From Brevibacillus humidisoli (lineage in GTDB: Bacteria; Bacillota; Bacilli; Brevibacillales; Brevibacillaceae): DNA of 64,000 nucleotides. The notes under the pieces were generated by a model. That model searched no databases. It was not told the DNA's origin and saw only the letters and a list, made by a program, of their open reading frames with translations. Position 1 is the first letter of the stretch. The number at the start of each line of letters is the position of its first letter. The translations under genes and the position numbers were made by a program. The stretch covers positions 1-64,000 of the forward strand of contig NZ_CP087263.1 in NCBI RefSeq assembly GCF_020923435.1, in the 5' to 3' direction. Below, one piece after another: positions 1 through 8,185 of this stretch.

Positions 1-786
1 GAGGATAAAACCCTTCTCAAGCTTATTAGAAGTTACTTAGAGTCCGGCATCATGATTAACGGCCTTGAAACAATTAATGAACAAGGAGTACCGCAAGGTG
101 GCCCTCTCAGTCCACTTCTATCTAACATCATGTTACATGAGCTAGACAAGGAACTGGAGAAGAGAAATCTTCACTTCGTCCGGTACGCAGACGACTGTAA
201 CATATATGTCTCCTCAAAGAAGGCTGGCCTACGGATAATGGAATCCATTACTAAGTTCATGGAAGAGAAGCTGAAACTTAAGGTCAACAAAGACAAAAGT
301 ACGGTGGATCGTCCATGGAGACGAAAGTTTCTTGGTTTCAGTTTTACCTCCCAATTCGAACCGAGAATTCGAGTAGCCAAAGAAAGCATGAAGAAGGTAA
401 AACAGAGAATTCGGGAATTTACCTCAAGATCTAAACCATTACCTATGGAGTATCGGATTGAACAGCTAAACCAATACCTTATCGGCTGGGTTGGATCCTT
501 CTCGCTTGCGGATACACCTTCGGTATTCTCCAGTTTAGATGAATGGATAAGAAGAAGACTCCGCATGTGCCTATGGAAACAGTGGAAGAAACCTCAAACA
601 AAAGTAAAAAGGCTTTTAACGTTGGGAGCTCCCAAAGTAAAAGCCTATGAATGGGGTAATTCTCGTAAGAAATACTGGCGGATTGCTTGTAGTCCAATAC
701 TTCACAGAACTTTGGATAATGCCTATTGGCAGACCGAAGGTCTGAAAAGTCTTAAGGAGAGGTACTCTCTTTTACGTCATACTTAG
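1..786 (+). CDS. Group II intron reverse transcriptase/maturase, 5' end outside the window
   Basis: This is the C-terminal part of an intron-encoded protein that splices and mobilises its own intron RNA. The reading frame is open from base 1, so the start lies upstream. Motifs visible are QGGPLSPLL (RT domain) and the catalytic YADD box at about nt 184-195. They are followed by a basic maturase (domain X) segment with RRRLRMCLWKQW and a C-terminal run rich in basic residues. The order and wording resemble the bacterial class C (group IIC) proteins. The stop is directly followed by intron domains V and VI, as expected for an ORF in domain IV. It appears intact over the visible part. Confidence 0.92.
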   Translation, partial: EDKTLLKLIRSYLESGIMINGLETINEQGVPQGGPLSPLLSNIMLHELDKELEKRNLHFVRYADDCNIYVSSKKAGLRIMESITKFMEEKLKLKVNKDKSTVDRPWRRKFLGFSFTSQFEPRIRVAKESMKKVKQRIREFTSRSKPLPMEYRIEQLNQYLIGWVGSFSLADTPSVFSSLDEWIRRRLRMCLWKQWKKPQTKVKRLLTLGAPKVKAYEWGNSRKKYWRIACSPILHRTLDNAYWQTEGLKSLKERYSLLRHT

Positions 787-860
787 CTGAACCGCCGTAT
801 ACCGAACGGTACGTACGGTGGTGTGAGGAGACGGGGGTTAGCCGCCCCCTCTTACTCGAT
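787..860 (+). ncRNA. Group II intron 3' end: domains V and VI
   Basis: Domain V can be folded from 791-822: ACCGCC pairs with GGTGGT, GTAT pairs with GTAC, a two-base AC bulge follows, then ACC and GGT close a GAAC tetraloop. The lower stem holds CGC where many group II introns have AGC, a feature of the IIC class. Bases 824-857 fold as domain VI with a GGGGG/CCCCC stem and a TTAC segment that can supply the bulged A. The intron probably ends at about 860. The exon junction was not verified because the 5' exon is outside the window. Confidence 0.8.
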
Positions 861-937
861 TGAAAAAGAACGATCACAGCAGAGCGGCCGTTCTCTGATC
901 GGAACGACTATTCCAACGGTACAGACGGAGGTGAGAT

Positions 938-3262
938 TTAATCATCATCATCCTCTTCCTGCGTTTTTTCAGCCTTTCTCACCATGTACCGATACAGCAT
1001 GTCTGCAGCTTCGCCGAGACTGACGCTCTCTGCAGGCTGGAACGTATCGCCTGACACCTGCAGCAGCTCCATCTTCATTCCCAGTGCAACGTGTCCTCGC
1101 TGTTTGATCTGGTCCTGATCGGCAAAGGGAAGTTGAAACAGCTCGTCATCACTGGCTAGTTCGGCGTACCCTAACGCATTCACCAGAGAGACAAGCGCTT
1201 CTTCGCGGGTGATCGGGCGATCCGGCTCAAAGTTGCTCATTGTCGTGGCTACCCGCTTTCGTTCTACTGCCCACTCAATCGCTTGATAATAGGGATGATC
1301 GGCGCTGACATCGGCAAAGCTTGGTTCGCGATCAACGGTCGGCTGACTTTTGCTCCATGACGGTGACAGGTAGCGATGCGGGTGTTCCAGCGTGTACCAG
1401 ATGTCATAAAACTCTCCGCGAGAGATGGACCGTTCGGGATGCAGCAAACCGTCTTCTCCCACTTGGATGGCGCCAAGCTGCAGGAGATGAGCCAGTTCCC
1501 TGCCTGCGGCATGATCGCGGATGTCAGCCGGCAGCTCTCGTTGGGCTGGCGTATCCTCAGGCGACTTCCTCTCTTCTCCCGTCCGGTTGTCAATGATCTT
1601 ACCGGTCAGCGCATCCAACGAGTACCCTTGATTTCCCGGGGAGAGAAAGTCGTAGACCAATTGTGCTGTTGCGGGTGCACTTTCACTCGACCCGCTTCGT
1701 GCTCCTTCTGAGCGAAACAGCGTATACTGCAGACGCAAACGGCTGGCCTCCAGGTACAATCGTTTCGCTTGCTCCGGCGTGATAAACTGCTCCTTGGGAG
1801 GAATCGTTAGATTTTCGCTCCATTCCCGCTCGTACAGCACAACCTCCCCTGTCTTTTTTGACACTTCCACCGTGATGCGGTCCGATTGCACATTGACCCC
1901 GTCGACTTTTCGCTCGTATGAAAATCGGTAAAAGGCTCCATCCGCATCACCGCCGTACGCGTTGTTATCTGCATAGAGTTGATCCAGGTAACCGGCATTT
2001 ACTTTCTGCACAAAAGCAGTCGCTGTCTTCTCCGCCTGCTCTGGCGTGACCGGGAAGGGGCCTTCCGGCGGTTGGCGGAATGTAAAGTCTCCTTCCTGCG
2101 GCTTGTACAGGGGAGCAAGATTAAAGCGGAACAGGTTGCCTTTCTCGTCATATGCGGCGATTGCCCATCGGTGCGTTCCCTGCAAACTTTCGTATTCAGC
2201 GTCAATCGCATAATAAAACGGGCAGCCGCACTTCGGCCAGCTTGGGCCTTTCACTACTTGGTGAAGCGTTACACCTTCAGGAGGGATGTAGGTTTGTAAA
2301 AAAAGCTGTTTTACCTGCTCGGGGCTTACAGGCTGATCCGGCGAGCCAGTACTGGTCGACGTTGGCGCTTCTGCCATCTGATCCGTGTGCAGTCGGCTCG
2401 CTTCGTCTGTCCTCCGAAACGGGATCACGTCCCCGTGGTAGTTCCGATGTTGGCCGGTATGCGCGTCTATGTAGTACAGGGGATGGGTCAGTTCATAGGT
2501 GAAGGAGCCCTGCTTTTCCTGCGGTTTTTCACCCGAATAATCGGTTTCGATAAACGTAGCCAGCACCACTCCGGTCTCTTTACGCAGCGTCTCCATCACC
2601 GCATCGGGTGACAACATGTTCTCGACTGGTTCGAACGTTACGGATTCCGCATCCGGTCCATCGCGCCGCATCTCAAGAATCGTTCCGTCTCCTCTGACCA
2701 TTACCTCGATCCGCTGGTCGGCAAAAGGGATGCCGTCGATCATCGGGCTGAATTCCAGTTCATATTCTTCTCTAGGAGATAGGAGTATGGTTCGTGTTTT
2801 TTTCCATTGGTCAGGATCAAGCTGATAGTCGAGCTGTTGGTTCGGCGTTGTTTTTTTCAACCAATTCCTTGCTGCATCTGCCGCTTCCCGCATGCTGAGA
2901 GCAGGAGGAAAGACAGGTTTCAGGTTGTGGTTGCGGTAGGAAAACTCCCGGACGATACCGCTGTCGGCGTCAATTGTCACATGGATCCAACCTTGCTTGT
3001 CCTGTTCCGATCTCCAGGACACATCCCAGACGGGGATCTCAGACGGGCCGTATGTCTTTTTTTGGACAGTTGGTTCAGTATAGGAGTCTGGCACGGCTAC
3101 AAGATTTTGGGCGATCGCGATCGCTTCTGCTGATTCAATCTTGGCTTCCGGCCGCGTTGTCTGCGATGGAGTGTCTGCAGCCGTAGACGGCGGAATGATC
3201 GGGAAAACAAGGCAGGTGGCAACCAAGCTGGCAAGTACCCAGTTTGTGCGAATGATCATCAT
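938..3262 (-). CDS. Secreted YcdB/YcdC-type protein with C-terminal S-layer homology domains
   Basis: The 774-residue product has a signal peptide (residues 1-29, cleavage likely after PPSTAA). Then come several PepSY/YcdB-like segments, each opening with an xPEQA-type helix (for example VSPEQVKQLF, VTPEQAEKTA and ITPEQAKRLY). At about residues 590-760 there are three SLH-like repeats (FADVSADHPYYQAIEWA is the clearest), and the end is acidic (EEDDDD). SLH domains anchor proteins to pyruvylated cell-wall polymers, so it should be displayed on the cell surface. Its molecular function is unknown; PepSY-like modules often inhibit or chaperone peptidases. The ATG-ATG start follows an AAGGGG ribosome site. 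It is a stand-alone gene beside the intron. Confidence 0.8.
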   Translation of the reverse strand: MMIIRTNWVLASLVATCLVFPIIPPSTAADTPSQTTRPEAKIESAEAIAIAQNLVAVPDSYTEPTVQKKTYGPSEIPVWDVSWRSEQDKQGWIHVTIDADSGIVREFSYRNHNLKPVFPPALSMREAADAARNWLKKTTPNQQLDYQLDPDQWKKTRTILLSPREEYELEFSPMIDGIPFADQRIEVMVRGDGTILEMRRDGPDAESVTFEPVENMLSPDAVMETLRKETGVVLATFIETDYSGEKPQEKQGSFTYELTHPLYYIDAHTGQHRNYHGDVIPFRRTDEASRLHTDQMAEAPTSTSTGSPDQPVSPEQVKQLFLQTYIPPEGVTLHQVVKGPSWPKCGCPFYYAIDAEYESLQGTHRWAIAAYDEKGNLFRFNLAPLYKPQEGDFTFRQPPEGPFPVTPEQAEKTATAFVQKVNAGYLDQLYADNNAYGGDADGAFYRFSYERKVDGVNVQSDRITVEVSKKTGEVVLYEREWSENLTIPPKEQFITPEQAKRLYLEASRLRLQYTLFRSEGARSGSSESAPATAQLVYDFLSPGNQGYSLDALTGKIIDNRTGEERKSPEDTPAQRELPADIRDHAAGRELAHLLQLGAIQVGEDGLLHPERSISRGEFYDIWYTLEHPHRYLSPSWSKSQPTVDREPSFADVSADHPYYQAIEWAVERKRVATTMSNFEPDRPITREEALVSLVNALGYAELASDDELFQLPFADQDQIKQRGHVALGMKMELLQVSGDTFQPAESVSLGEAADMLYRYMVRKAEKTQEEDDDD

Positions 3263-3377
3263 CCCCTTATTTTGGAAATTCCAAGATGATTATAGCAGTT
3301 TTTGCTTGTTGGCTAAAGCATCATTCTTGTTGGCAACATCACGTTGCCTCATGACAATGCACAAGGGCAAATACAAT

Positions 3378-3405
3378 TTGACATATCGGTATTTTTAGAT
3401 ATAAT
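3378..3405 (+). promoter_or_regulatory. Sigma-A type promoter of the ArsR-family gene
   Basis: TTGACA at 3378-3383 and TATAAT at 3400-3405 are separated by 16 bp. Transcription should begin near 3412, which is essentially the ATG at 3413. ACATATCG inside the spacer recurs before the downstream transporter gene (about 3859-3867) and could be part of the regulator's binding site (inference). Confidence 0.7.
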
Positions 3406-3412
3406 AACACGT

Positions 3413-3715
3413 ATGAAACCAATTGAAGTGTTTAAAGCCCTGTCGAATGACGCGAGACTGCAAATCTTGCAATGGTTGAAAGATCCGGAAGCCCATTTTA
3501 CTCCCCATGAAGGGGTGGATATGAGAGAAACTGGGGTATGTGTAAGTCAAATCACGAAAAAGTTGAATATGACCCAGTCAACCGCTTCTCAGTACCTTTC
3601 GATGCTGCAGCGTGCCGGGCTGATCAAGACGGTGCGGATCGGCAAGTTTACGTATTACACAAGAGATGAGGACGCCATTCGTCAAATCGCCGATTACCTG
3701 AGAGAAGAATTGTAA
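3413..3715 (+). CDS. ArsR-family winged-helix transcriptional regulator
   Basis: This is a 100-residue DNA-binding protein. MKPIEVFKALSNDARLQIL is the usual ArsR opening helix, and QITKKLNMTQSTASQYLSML is the helix-turn-helix, followed by a wing (VRIGKFTYYTRD). The metal-site region reads ETGVCVS with a single Cys, so the classical CxC thiol pair is absent and the inducer cannot be read from the sequence. The frame stays open upstream to a TTG at 3344. The ATG at 3413 is preferred because the family homology starts there and a consensus promoter ends just before it. It probably represses the MFS gene that follows on the same strand, and itself. Confidence 0.85.
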   Translation: MKPIEVFKALSNDARLQILQWLKDPEAHFTPHEGVDMRETGVCVSQITKKLNMTQSTASQYLSMLQRAGLIKTVRIGKFTYYTRDEDAIRQIADYLREEL

Positions 3716-3776
3716 AAAGAACTGGATACCACGTTCGTATTCAGTTTCTTTCAGGCATACAAATTAACATTTCGCG

Positions 3777-3805
3777 ATATATTTTTTTGTAATATATTTT
3801 TTTGT
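3777..3805 (+). repeat. Two tandem 15-bp repeats in the arsR-MFS spacer
   Basis: ATATATTTTTTTGT occurs at 3777-3790 and again at 3792-3805. The AT-rich block overlaps a possible -35 (TTGTGA, 3802-3807) and lies just before a possible -10 (TAGATA, 3824-3829) for the transporter gene. It may be a regulator site or just curved DNA. Confidence 0.45.
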
Positions 3806-3997
3806 GATATGGATCGATAATTCTAGATATGTTTACTCGTAGGTATTTTTTTCAACCAAACATATCGACATATTCAAAAATGTATTGGTTGTTTTCTGAC
3901 TCCGTAAAAGGAGGTGACAAGCAAATCAGACCAAGGTCGAAAGAAGAACCTGATTGGCACATGCAAAACAATACAAGGAAAAAGGAGTGGAAGATTC

Positions 3998-5161
3998 TTG
4001 TCAAACACCTGGAACATTTACCTATTGGCCATTGTTAGTTTTTTGGTGGGAACATCTGATTATATCATTTCAGGTATTTTGGATAAAATCGCTGATGCGA
4101 TGGGTGTCACGGTCGTTGCCGCCGGTCAGCTCATTACTGTTTTCTCGTTTGTTTACGCGATAGGGACGCCGATTTTGATGGCCCTAACGGCACGAGCGGA
4201 TAGGCGTACTTTACTTGTTGCGGCTCTCGGAGTATTTGTAGCGGGAAACCTGCTTTCCTTTTTCTTGCCTAGCTTTGGGCTGCTCATGGTCGCGCGCATC
4301 ATCATGGCTCTTGGTGCCGGGGTCGTCGTCGTTACGGCACTTAGCTTGGCGGCCAAAATGGCCCCTCCGGGCAAGCAAGCTAGTTCCATCGCTACGGTCG
4401 TCATGGGATTTACGACCTCCTTGATTATTGGGGTGCCGCTTGGAAGAGTTATTGCTGCTGCCTATGGATGGGAATATGTATTTGTTGGTATTGCGCTCGC
4501 CGGTTTGGTCGCTTTGGCTGTTCTGTTCCTAACCATTCCTCAGATGGAGGGGGATGCTCCCGTGCCCCTGGGCAAACAGTTTGCCCTTTTGAAAAAAACA
4601 AAGGTTGCCCTGGGATTATCGATCACGTTTTTTTGGCTTGGCGGGTATTCGATTGCCTATACTTATCTGTCGCCCTACCTTCTCGACGTCGCGGGTATGA
4701 GCGAACAACTGCTGAGTACGGCCTTGCTCGCTTTTGGGATCGCCAGTCTGGTTGGCTCCAAAGCAGGTGGATACAGTGCAGATAAGTGGGGGGTATCGTT
4801 CACGCTCATCGTTGGCATGATCTTGCATGTCGTATCGCTCCTGCTGCTGTCTATCGCTGCTCCATCAACCACTGCCGTATTTGTACTCTTGATCGTATGG
4901 TCGTTTTCAGCCTGGTCATCTGGACCGACCCAACAATACAACCTGGTCACCCTTAATCCTGAATCCTCCGGTGTCATGTTGAGTCTCAACCAGTCGATGA
5001 TGCAGCTGTCCATGTCTGCCGGTGCAGCGATCGGGGGCATTGCCGTGGGGAACGTGTCGCTCTCTTCAATCACTTGGTTCGGGGCTTTGGGAGTAGCGAT
5101 CGCGATTGCCGCATCGCTGAAACTATCCCGTTTGTCGTTGCAAAAGAAGGTGGCAGGATAA
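3998..5161 (+). CDS. MFS transporter, DHA1 drug/nucleoside-efflux type
   Basis: A 387-residue inner-membrane protein with about 12 hydrophobic segments. It resembles the AraJ/PbuE branch of the DHA1 family: AAGQLITVFSFVYAIGTPIL is the conserved helix 2 region, and TARADRRTL matches the loop 2-3 signature. It should export a small molecule in exchange for protons; the substrate is not evident. The frame is open from a GTG at 3914, but that codon overlaps an AGGAGG. The TTG at 3998, ten bases after AAAGGAG, gives the normal family N-terminus (SNTWNIYLLAIVSFLVG). It follows an ArsR-type gene that probably controls it. A hairpin terminator is at 5244. Confidence 0.85.
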   Translation: MSNTWNIYLLAIVSFLVGTSDYIISGILDKIADAMGVTVVAAGQLITVFSFVYAIGTPILMALTARADRRTLLVAALGVFVAGNLLSFFLPSFGLLMVARIIMALGAGVVVVTALSLAAKMAPPGKQASSIATVVMGFTTSLIIGVPLGRVIAAAYGWEYVFVGIALAGLVALAVLFLTIPQMEGDAPVPLGKQFALLKKTKVALGLSITFFWLGGYSIAYTYLSPYLLDVAGMSEQLLSTALLAFGIASLVGSKAGGYSADKWGVSFTLIVGMILHVVSLLLLSIAAPSTTAVFVLLIVWSFSAWSSGPTQQYNLVTLNPESSGVMLSLNQSMMQLSMSAGAAIGGIAVGNVSLSSITWFGALGVAIAIAASLKLSRLSLQKKVAG

Positions 5162-5243
5162 AAACGAAGCATCTGCAAGGTGTATGACATCGCGATCCTT
5201 TGACGTTTGCAGCCGCATAATCAGGTAGACGAAAAGGAATGGA

Positions 5244-5268
5244 CTGCGGGCACATTGCCTGCAGTTTT
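5244..5268 (+). terminator. Rho-independent terminator after the MFS gene
   Basis: CTGCGGGC and GCCTGCAG form a stem around ACATT, followed by TTTT. Confidence 0.55.
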
Positions 5269-5355
5269 AGCATTGATGGGAGAGCGGAAAAAAGGTTACG
5301 TTAGATAAAGAGCGTCTGTATTACAACTCAATCAGATAGAAGGCCAGGTGAAGCC

Positions 5356-6375
5356 ATGATGGTAAGCTTAAGCGTATTGGATCAGTCTCCCATCCCGGAA
5401 GGAAGTACGCCTTCCGAAGCGTTGGCGCAAACAGCCAGGCTGGCCCAGGAAGTGGAGAAGCTCGGCTATCGCCGATTCTGGGTTTCTGAGCATCATTTTA
5501 CATATAGCCTTGCCGGGTCCAGTCCGGAAGTGTTGATCTCCCATCTCGCTGCCAAGACGGAAAAGCTGCGGATCGGATCAGGCGGTGTGATGCTGCCGCA
5601 CTACAGCCCGTATAAAGTAGCGGAAAATTTTCGTGTATTGGAGGCGCTTTATCCGGGGCGCATCGATCTGGGCTTGGGACGGGCACCAGGGGGGATGCCG
5701 TTAGCCACACGAGCACTGCAGGAGGGAAAGCAGATCGGGATCGACAGGTATCCGGATCAATTGGATGATCTGATCGCCTATCTACACGATTCGCTAGGGG
5801 AAAACCACCCATTTGCTGGGCTGGTCGCCACTCCAGTGATTCCCACGGCGCCGGACATATGGCTGCTTGGCTCGAGCGGGGAGAGCGCCAGGCTCGCTGC
5901 AGAGCGGGGGGCGGCGTTTGCCTTTGCCCAATTCATCAACGGACAGCAGGATGTGGGCGTAGAGGCGATGAAAACGTACTCGCGTCATTTTCGTCCGTCT
6001 GTGCTGGCGGAAAAGCCCCGGTCGATGGTGGCAGTATTCGCGATTTGTGCCGAGACAGAGGAAGAGGCAGAACGAGTGGCCTCCAGCCTCGACTTGTCCA
6101 TACTGCTGATTGAACAGGGGGGAGGACATAAAGGAGTCCCTTCTGTGGAGGCGGCGCAGTCGTATCCGTATACCACATATGACCAATACAGAATCAAAGC
6201 GAACCGGCAGCGAATGATCGTCGGTACCAAGGAACAGGTGAAGCGGCGAATCCTGGAACTTTGCGAGGCTTACAACACCGAAGAATGCATGGTGGTGACG
6301 ATTACCCACGATTTCGAAGCTAGACTGCAATCGTATCGCTTGCTGGCAGAAGCTTTTGATCTGGCTGCACAGTGA
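5356..6375 (+). CDS. LLM-class flavin-dependent oxidoreductase (luciferase-like)
   Basis: The 339-residue product belongs to the bacterial-luciferase-like monooxygenases that use reduced FMN and oxygen. The N-terminus SVLDQSPIPEG, then RFWVSEHH, and later LRIGSGGVMLPHYSPYKVAE and GRIDLGLGRAPGG are signatures of the MsnO8/YwcH-type group. Length is typical. The start is one of two tandem ATG codons at 5356 behind AGGTGAAGCC. The substrate is unknown and no flavin reductase lies nearby. It appears monocistronic, with a terminator about 40 bp downstream. Confidence 0.88.
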   Translation: MMVSLSVLDQSPIPEGSTPSEALAQTARLAQEVEKLGYRRFWVSEHHFTYSLAGSSPEVLISHLAAKTEKLRIGSGGVMLPHYSPYKVAENFRVLEALYPGRIDLGLGRAPGGMPLATRALQEGKQIGIDRYPDQLDDLIAYLHDSLGENHPFAGLVATPVIPTAPDIWLLGSSGESARLAAERGAAFAFAQFINGQQDVGVEAMKTYSRHFRPSVLAEKPRSMVAVFAICAETEEEAERVASSLDLSILLIEQGGGHKGVPSVEAAQSYPYTTYDQYRIKANRQRMIVGTKEQVKRRILELCEAYNTEECMVVTITHDFEARLQSYRLLAEAFDLAAQ

Positions 6376-6412
6376 ACGGGGGCACGATGTACGATCGCGG
6401 CAACATAAAACG

Positions 6413-6455
6413 GCGCAGCCTGGCGGTCTTCAAGGAGGCTGCGTCTTACTTTTTA
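6413..6455 (+). terminator. Rho-independent terminator after the LLM oxidoreductase gene
   Basis: GCGCAGCCT (6413-6421) pairs with AGGCTGCGT (6436-6444), followed by CTTACTTTTT. Confidence 0.75.
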
Positions 6456-6647
6456 AGTGGGGAAGACGAGCAAAACGAGCAGCATGGACGGATCGAATCG
6501 TCGGTTCGGTATCACGGCTGGTTTCTCCGTCTGGAGAAGGAGATTTTATCGTGATCGAGACGGTGTTCTTTCTGCGTGTCTGCGTGTTATGCTGGAATCA
6601 ACCAACGAGGTGGAAATCTATGCCTCAACGTAAAGGGGACAATGAAC

Positions 6648-6953
6648 ATGAACACGATTGCCAAAATTCTCACCCATGCCAGCACCTTTTTTGCTCCGAT
6701 CCTGGTTCCTGTGATCGTCTGGCTGCTGGTTGACGAGCGTGAAGTGCGAAACATCGCTTTGCAAGCGCTGCTGTTTCACATCATTATGGGTGTTCTGATC
6801 GGCATCTCTTACGTCTTTTCATTTATTTTGATTGGCATCCCGTTTCTTATCGTATTTGGGCTTGTCGCGTTGTATTATCCGATCAAAGGCATCATTTGCG
6901 CGTTGAATGACAGAGGGTTTCATTATCCGGTCATTGGTTCGTTTTTTCGGTAA
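6648..6953 (+). CDS. DUF4870-like small membrane protein
   Basis: The 101-residue product has three hydrophobic segments: FFAPILVPVIVWLL, an isoleucine-rich central helix, and IPFLIVFGLVALYYPIKG. The pattern of an FxPI...W helix followed by RNIALQALLFHI resembles the DUF4870/Tic20-like family of integral membrane proteins of unknown role. The ATG at 6648 has AAAGGGG nine bases upstream; the ATG at 6642 is too close to it. It is preceded by about 190 bp with no recognised gene after the LLM terminator. Confidence 0.7.
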   Translation: MNTIAKILTHASTFFAPILVPVIVWLLVDEREVRNIALQALLFHIIMGVLIGISYVFSFILIGIPFLIVFGLVALYYPIKGIICALNDRGFHYPVIGSFFR

Positions 6954-7029
6954 GGTGAGGCGCTAAACACGACGCGAAAACCAGCTGAACGATGGGTCAG
7001 CATGCATGTTTGAGAGGAGGGGGCAGGAT

Positions 7030-7503
7030 GTGCAGGTCGTATCTTTGCAACAAAGGCCGGATTTGTTTGAAGCAGTGGTGGAAGTATTCTGGAGACAGTG
7101 GGGAACGCAGGACAACTACAGGTTTTACCATGACTGCATGCTTCATTCTGGCCACCTAGGCAGCGATCTGCCGACGTTCTATGTAGCTGTACATGGCGAT
7201 TCCATCGTTGGAATATACGCATTGCTCAGAACAGATTTCGTTAGCCGTCAGGATCTGTTTCCATGGCTGGCTTGCCTGTACATCGTTCCAGAGCATAGGG
7301 GAAACAAGTATGGATCTTTGCTGCTGAAGCACGCTGCCGAAGAGGCATTCAAGAAAGGGTATGACAACGTGTATCTGTATTCGGATCTAGAAGGCTACTA
7401 CGAAAAGTATGGCTGGAGCTTTTTGGCGAACGGCTATACGATAGGTGGTCACGCCACAAAAATATACGTAAGAGCAAGCGAATCTACAGGAGATGACCAC
7501 TAG
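7030..7503 (+). CDS. GNAT-family N-acetyltransferase
   Basis: The 157-residue product has the GNAT fold that transfers acetyl from acetyl-CoA. LACLYIVPEHRGNKYGSLLL contains the acetyl-CoA-binding R-G-x-K-Y-G pyrophosphate loop (motif A), and DLEGYYEKYGW is the usual C-terminal motif B. The acceptor is not evident. The GTG at 7030 is six bases after GAGGAGGGGG, so it is preferred over the ATG at 7006, which lies before that ribosome site. It is a single gene; remnants of another gene start directly at its stop on the opposite strand. Confidence 0.85.
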   Translation: MQVVSLQQRPDLFEAVVEVFWRQWGTQDNYRFYHDCMLHSGHLGSDLPTFYVAVHGDSIVGIYALLRTDFVSRQDLFPWLACLYIVPEHRGNKYGSLLLKHAAEEAFKKGYDNVYLYSDLEGYYEKYGWSFLANGYTIGGHATKIYVRASESTGDDH

Positions 7504-7634
7504 AATATTTGCTTCATTTCCTCTATATTTGCAACTCTGTTAAACTCCCAACCGGACCAGTGTTTCTCCACCTCAAGCCAATTGATTCCTTCCGTCAATA
7601 GAGAACTTGCTGGTCTGGACTTATCCCTACATGG
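7500..7634 (-). pseudogene. Short open remnant, product unknown
   Basis: On the minus strand 44 codons are open down to a TAG at 7502-7500, with no start codon or ribosome site. The sequence reads like a protein end (INWLEVEKHWSGWEFNRV is the most protein-like part). It is out of frame with, and just downstream of, the phosphotransferase-like remnant at 7653-7979, so the two may come from one decayed gene. I do not recognise a family. Confidence 0.3.
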
Positions 7635-7652
7635 TCAATACGAAATGATATC

Positions 7653-7979
7653 CTATAACTCTTTAGTCAAGAGGCTCTTGGTTTTGGCTCTTTCCTGCAC
7701 TTGCTCCTCGCTTACATCGCGATTTCCGATGGTTTCGCCTTCAATAGATTCGTAGAGGAGATAAACTCTACTTTTCCCCTCGCATTTATAATCGCCATGC
7801 TTTGTTAAGATCGGTACAGGCATTTTATCTTTCAGGGAGCTATTTTGCAGAAGCCAAACCGTAACAGGCATATAATTATCAATAAGAGCCGTCCATTTTG
7901 AAGTGGACGTTCTTCTTTTTTCATAAATCTTTAGGAAGTAGGTTTGCTTGTCGTTAAACACTTTATTTTCTTTGAACAC
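7653..7979 (-). pseudogene. Truncated aminoglycoside/choline-kinase-like phosphotransferase remnant
   Basis: Roughly 108 residues are open. KQTYFLKIYEKRRTS and SRVYLLYESIEGETIGNRDV look like the nucleotide-binding lobe of the APH/choline-kinase fold: a K in the FLKIYE strand and a hinge-like LLYESIEGE. The catalytic loop (HxDxxxxN) and everything after it are missing because a stop occurs at 7653. No clear start exists: the open frame runs upstream into a terminator hairpin at 7993. The family call is by resemblance only. Confidence 0.4.
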
Positions 7980-7989
7980 CCTCCGCAAC

Positions 7990-8018
7990 AAAACGCTCTT
8001 GGAAATTCCCAAGAGCGT
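7990..8018 (-). terminator. Rho-independent terminator for the sigma-54 regulator gene
   Basis: Read on the minus strand, ACGCTCTTGG and CCAAGAGCGT pair around a short AAT-rich loop and are followed by TTTTG. It lies about 170 bp past the stop of the minus-strand regulator (8186). The 8019-8185 stretch holds nothing else I recognise. Confidence 0.65.
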
Positions 8019-8185
8019 GATTTTGTTAGAAACTAATCGTACCTAGTTCCCAATCAGCAACGATCGTAGCACTCCCACTAATTCATGTTTTATGGTGTTT
8101 TTTGAAAGCATATCAATATCTCCGTACATATCGATCTACATTACGTACTCTAATCAAAGCCTGTTGTGGTGCACTTGCTTGCCGT

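Noticed and set aside
3914-3997. N-terminal extension of the MFS transporter from the GTG at 3914
   Set aside because: The codon overlaps its own AGGAGG, the residues are polar and unlike the family, and a better ribosome site precedes the TTG at 3998.
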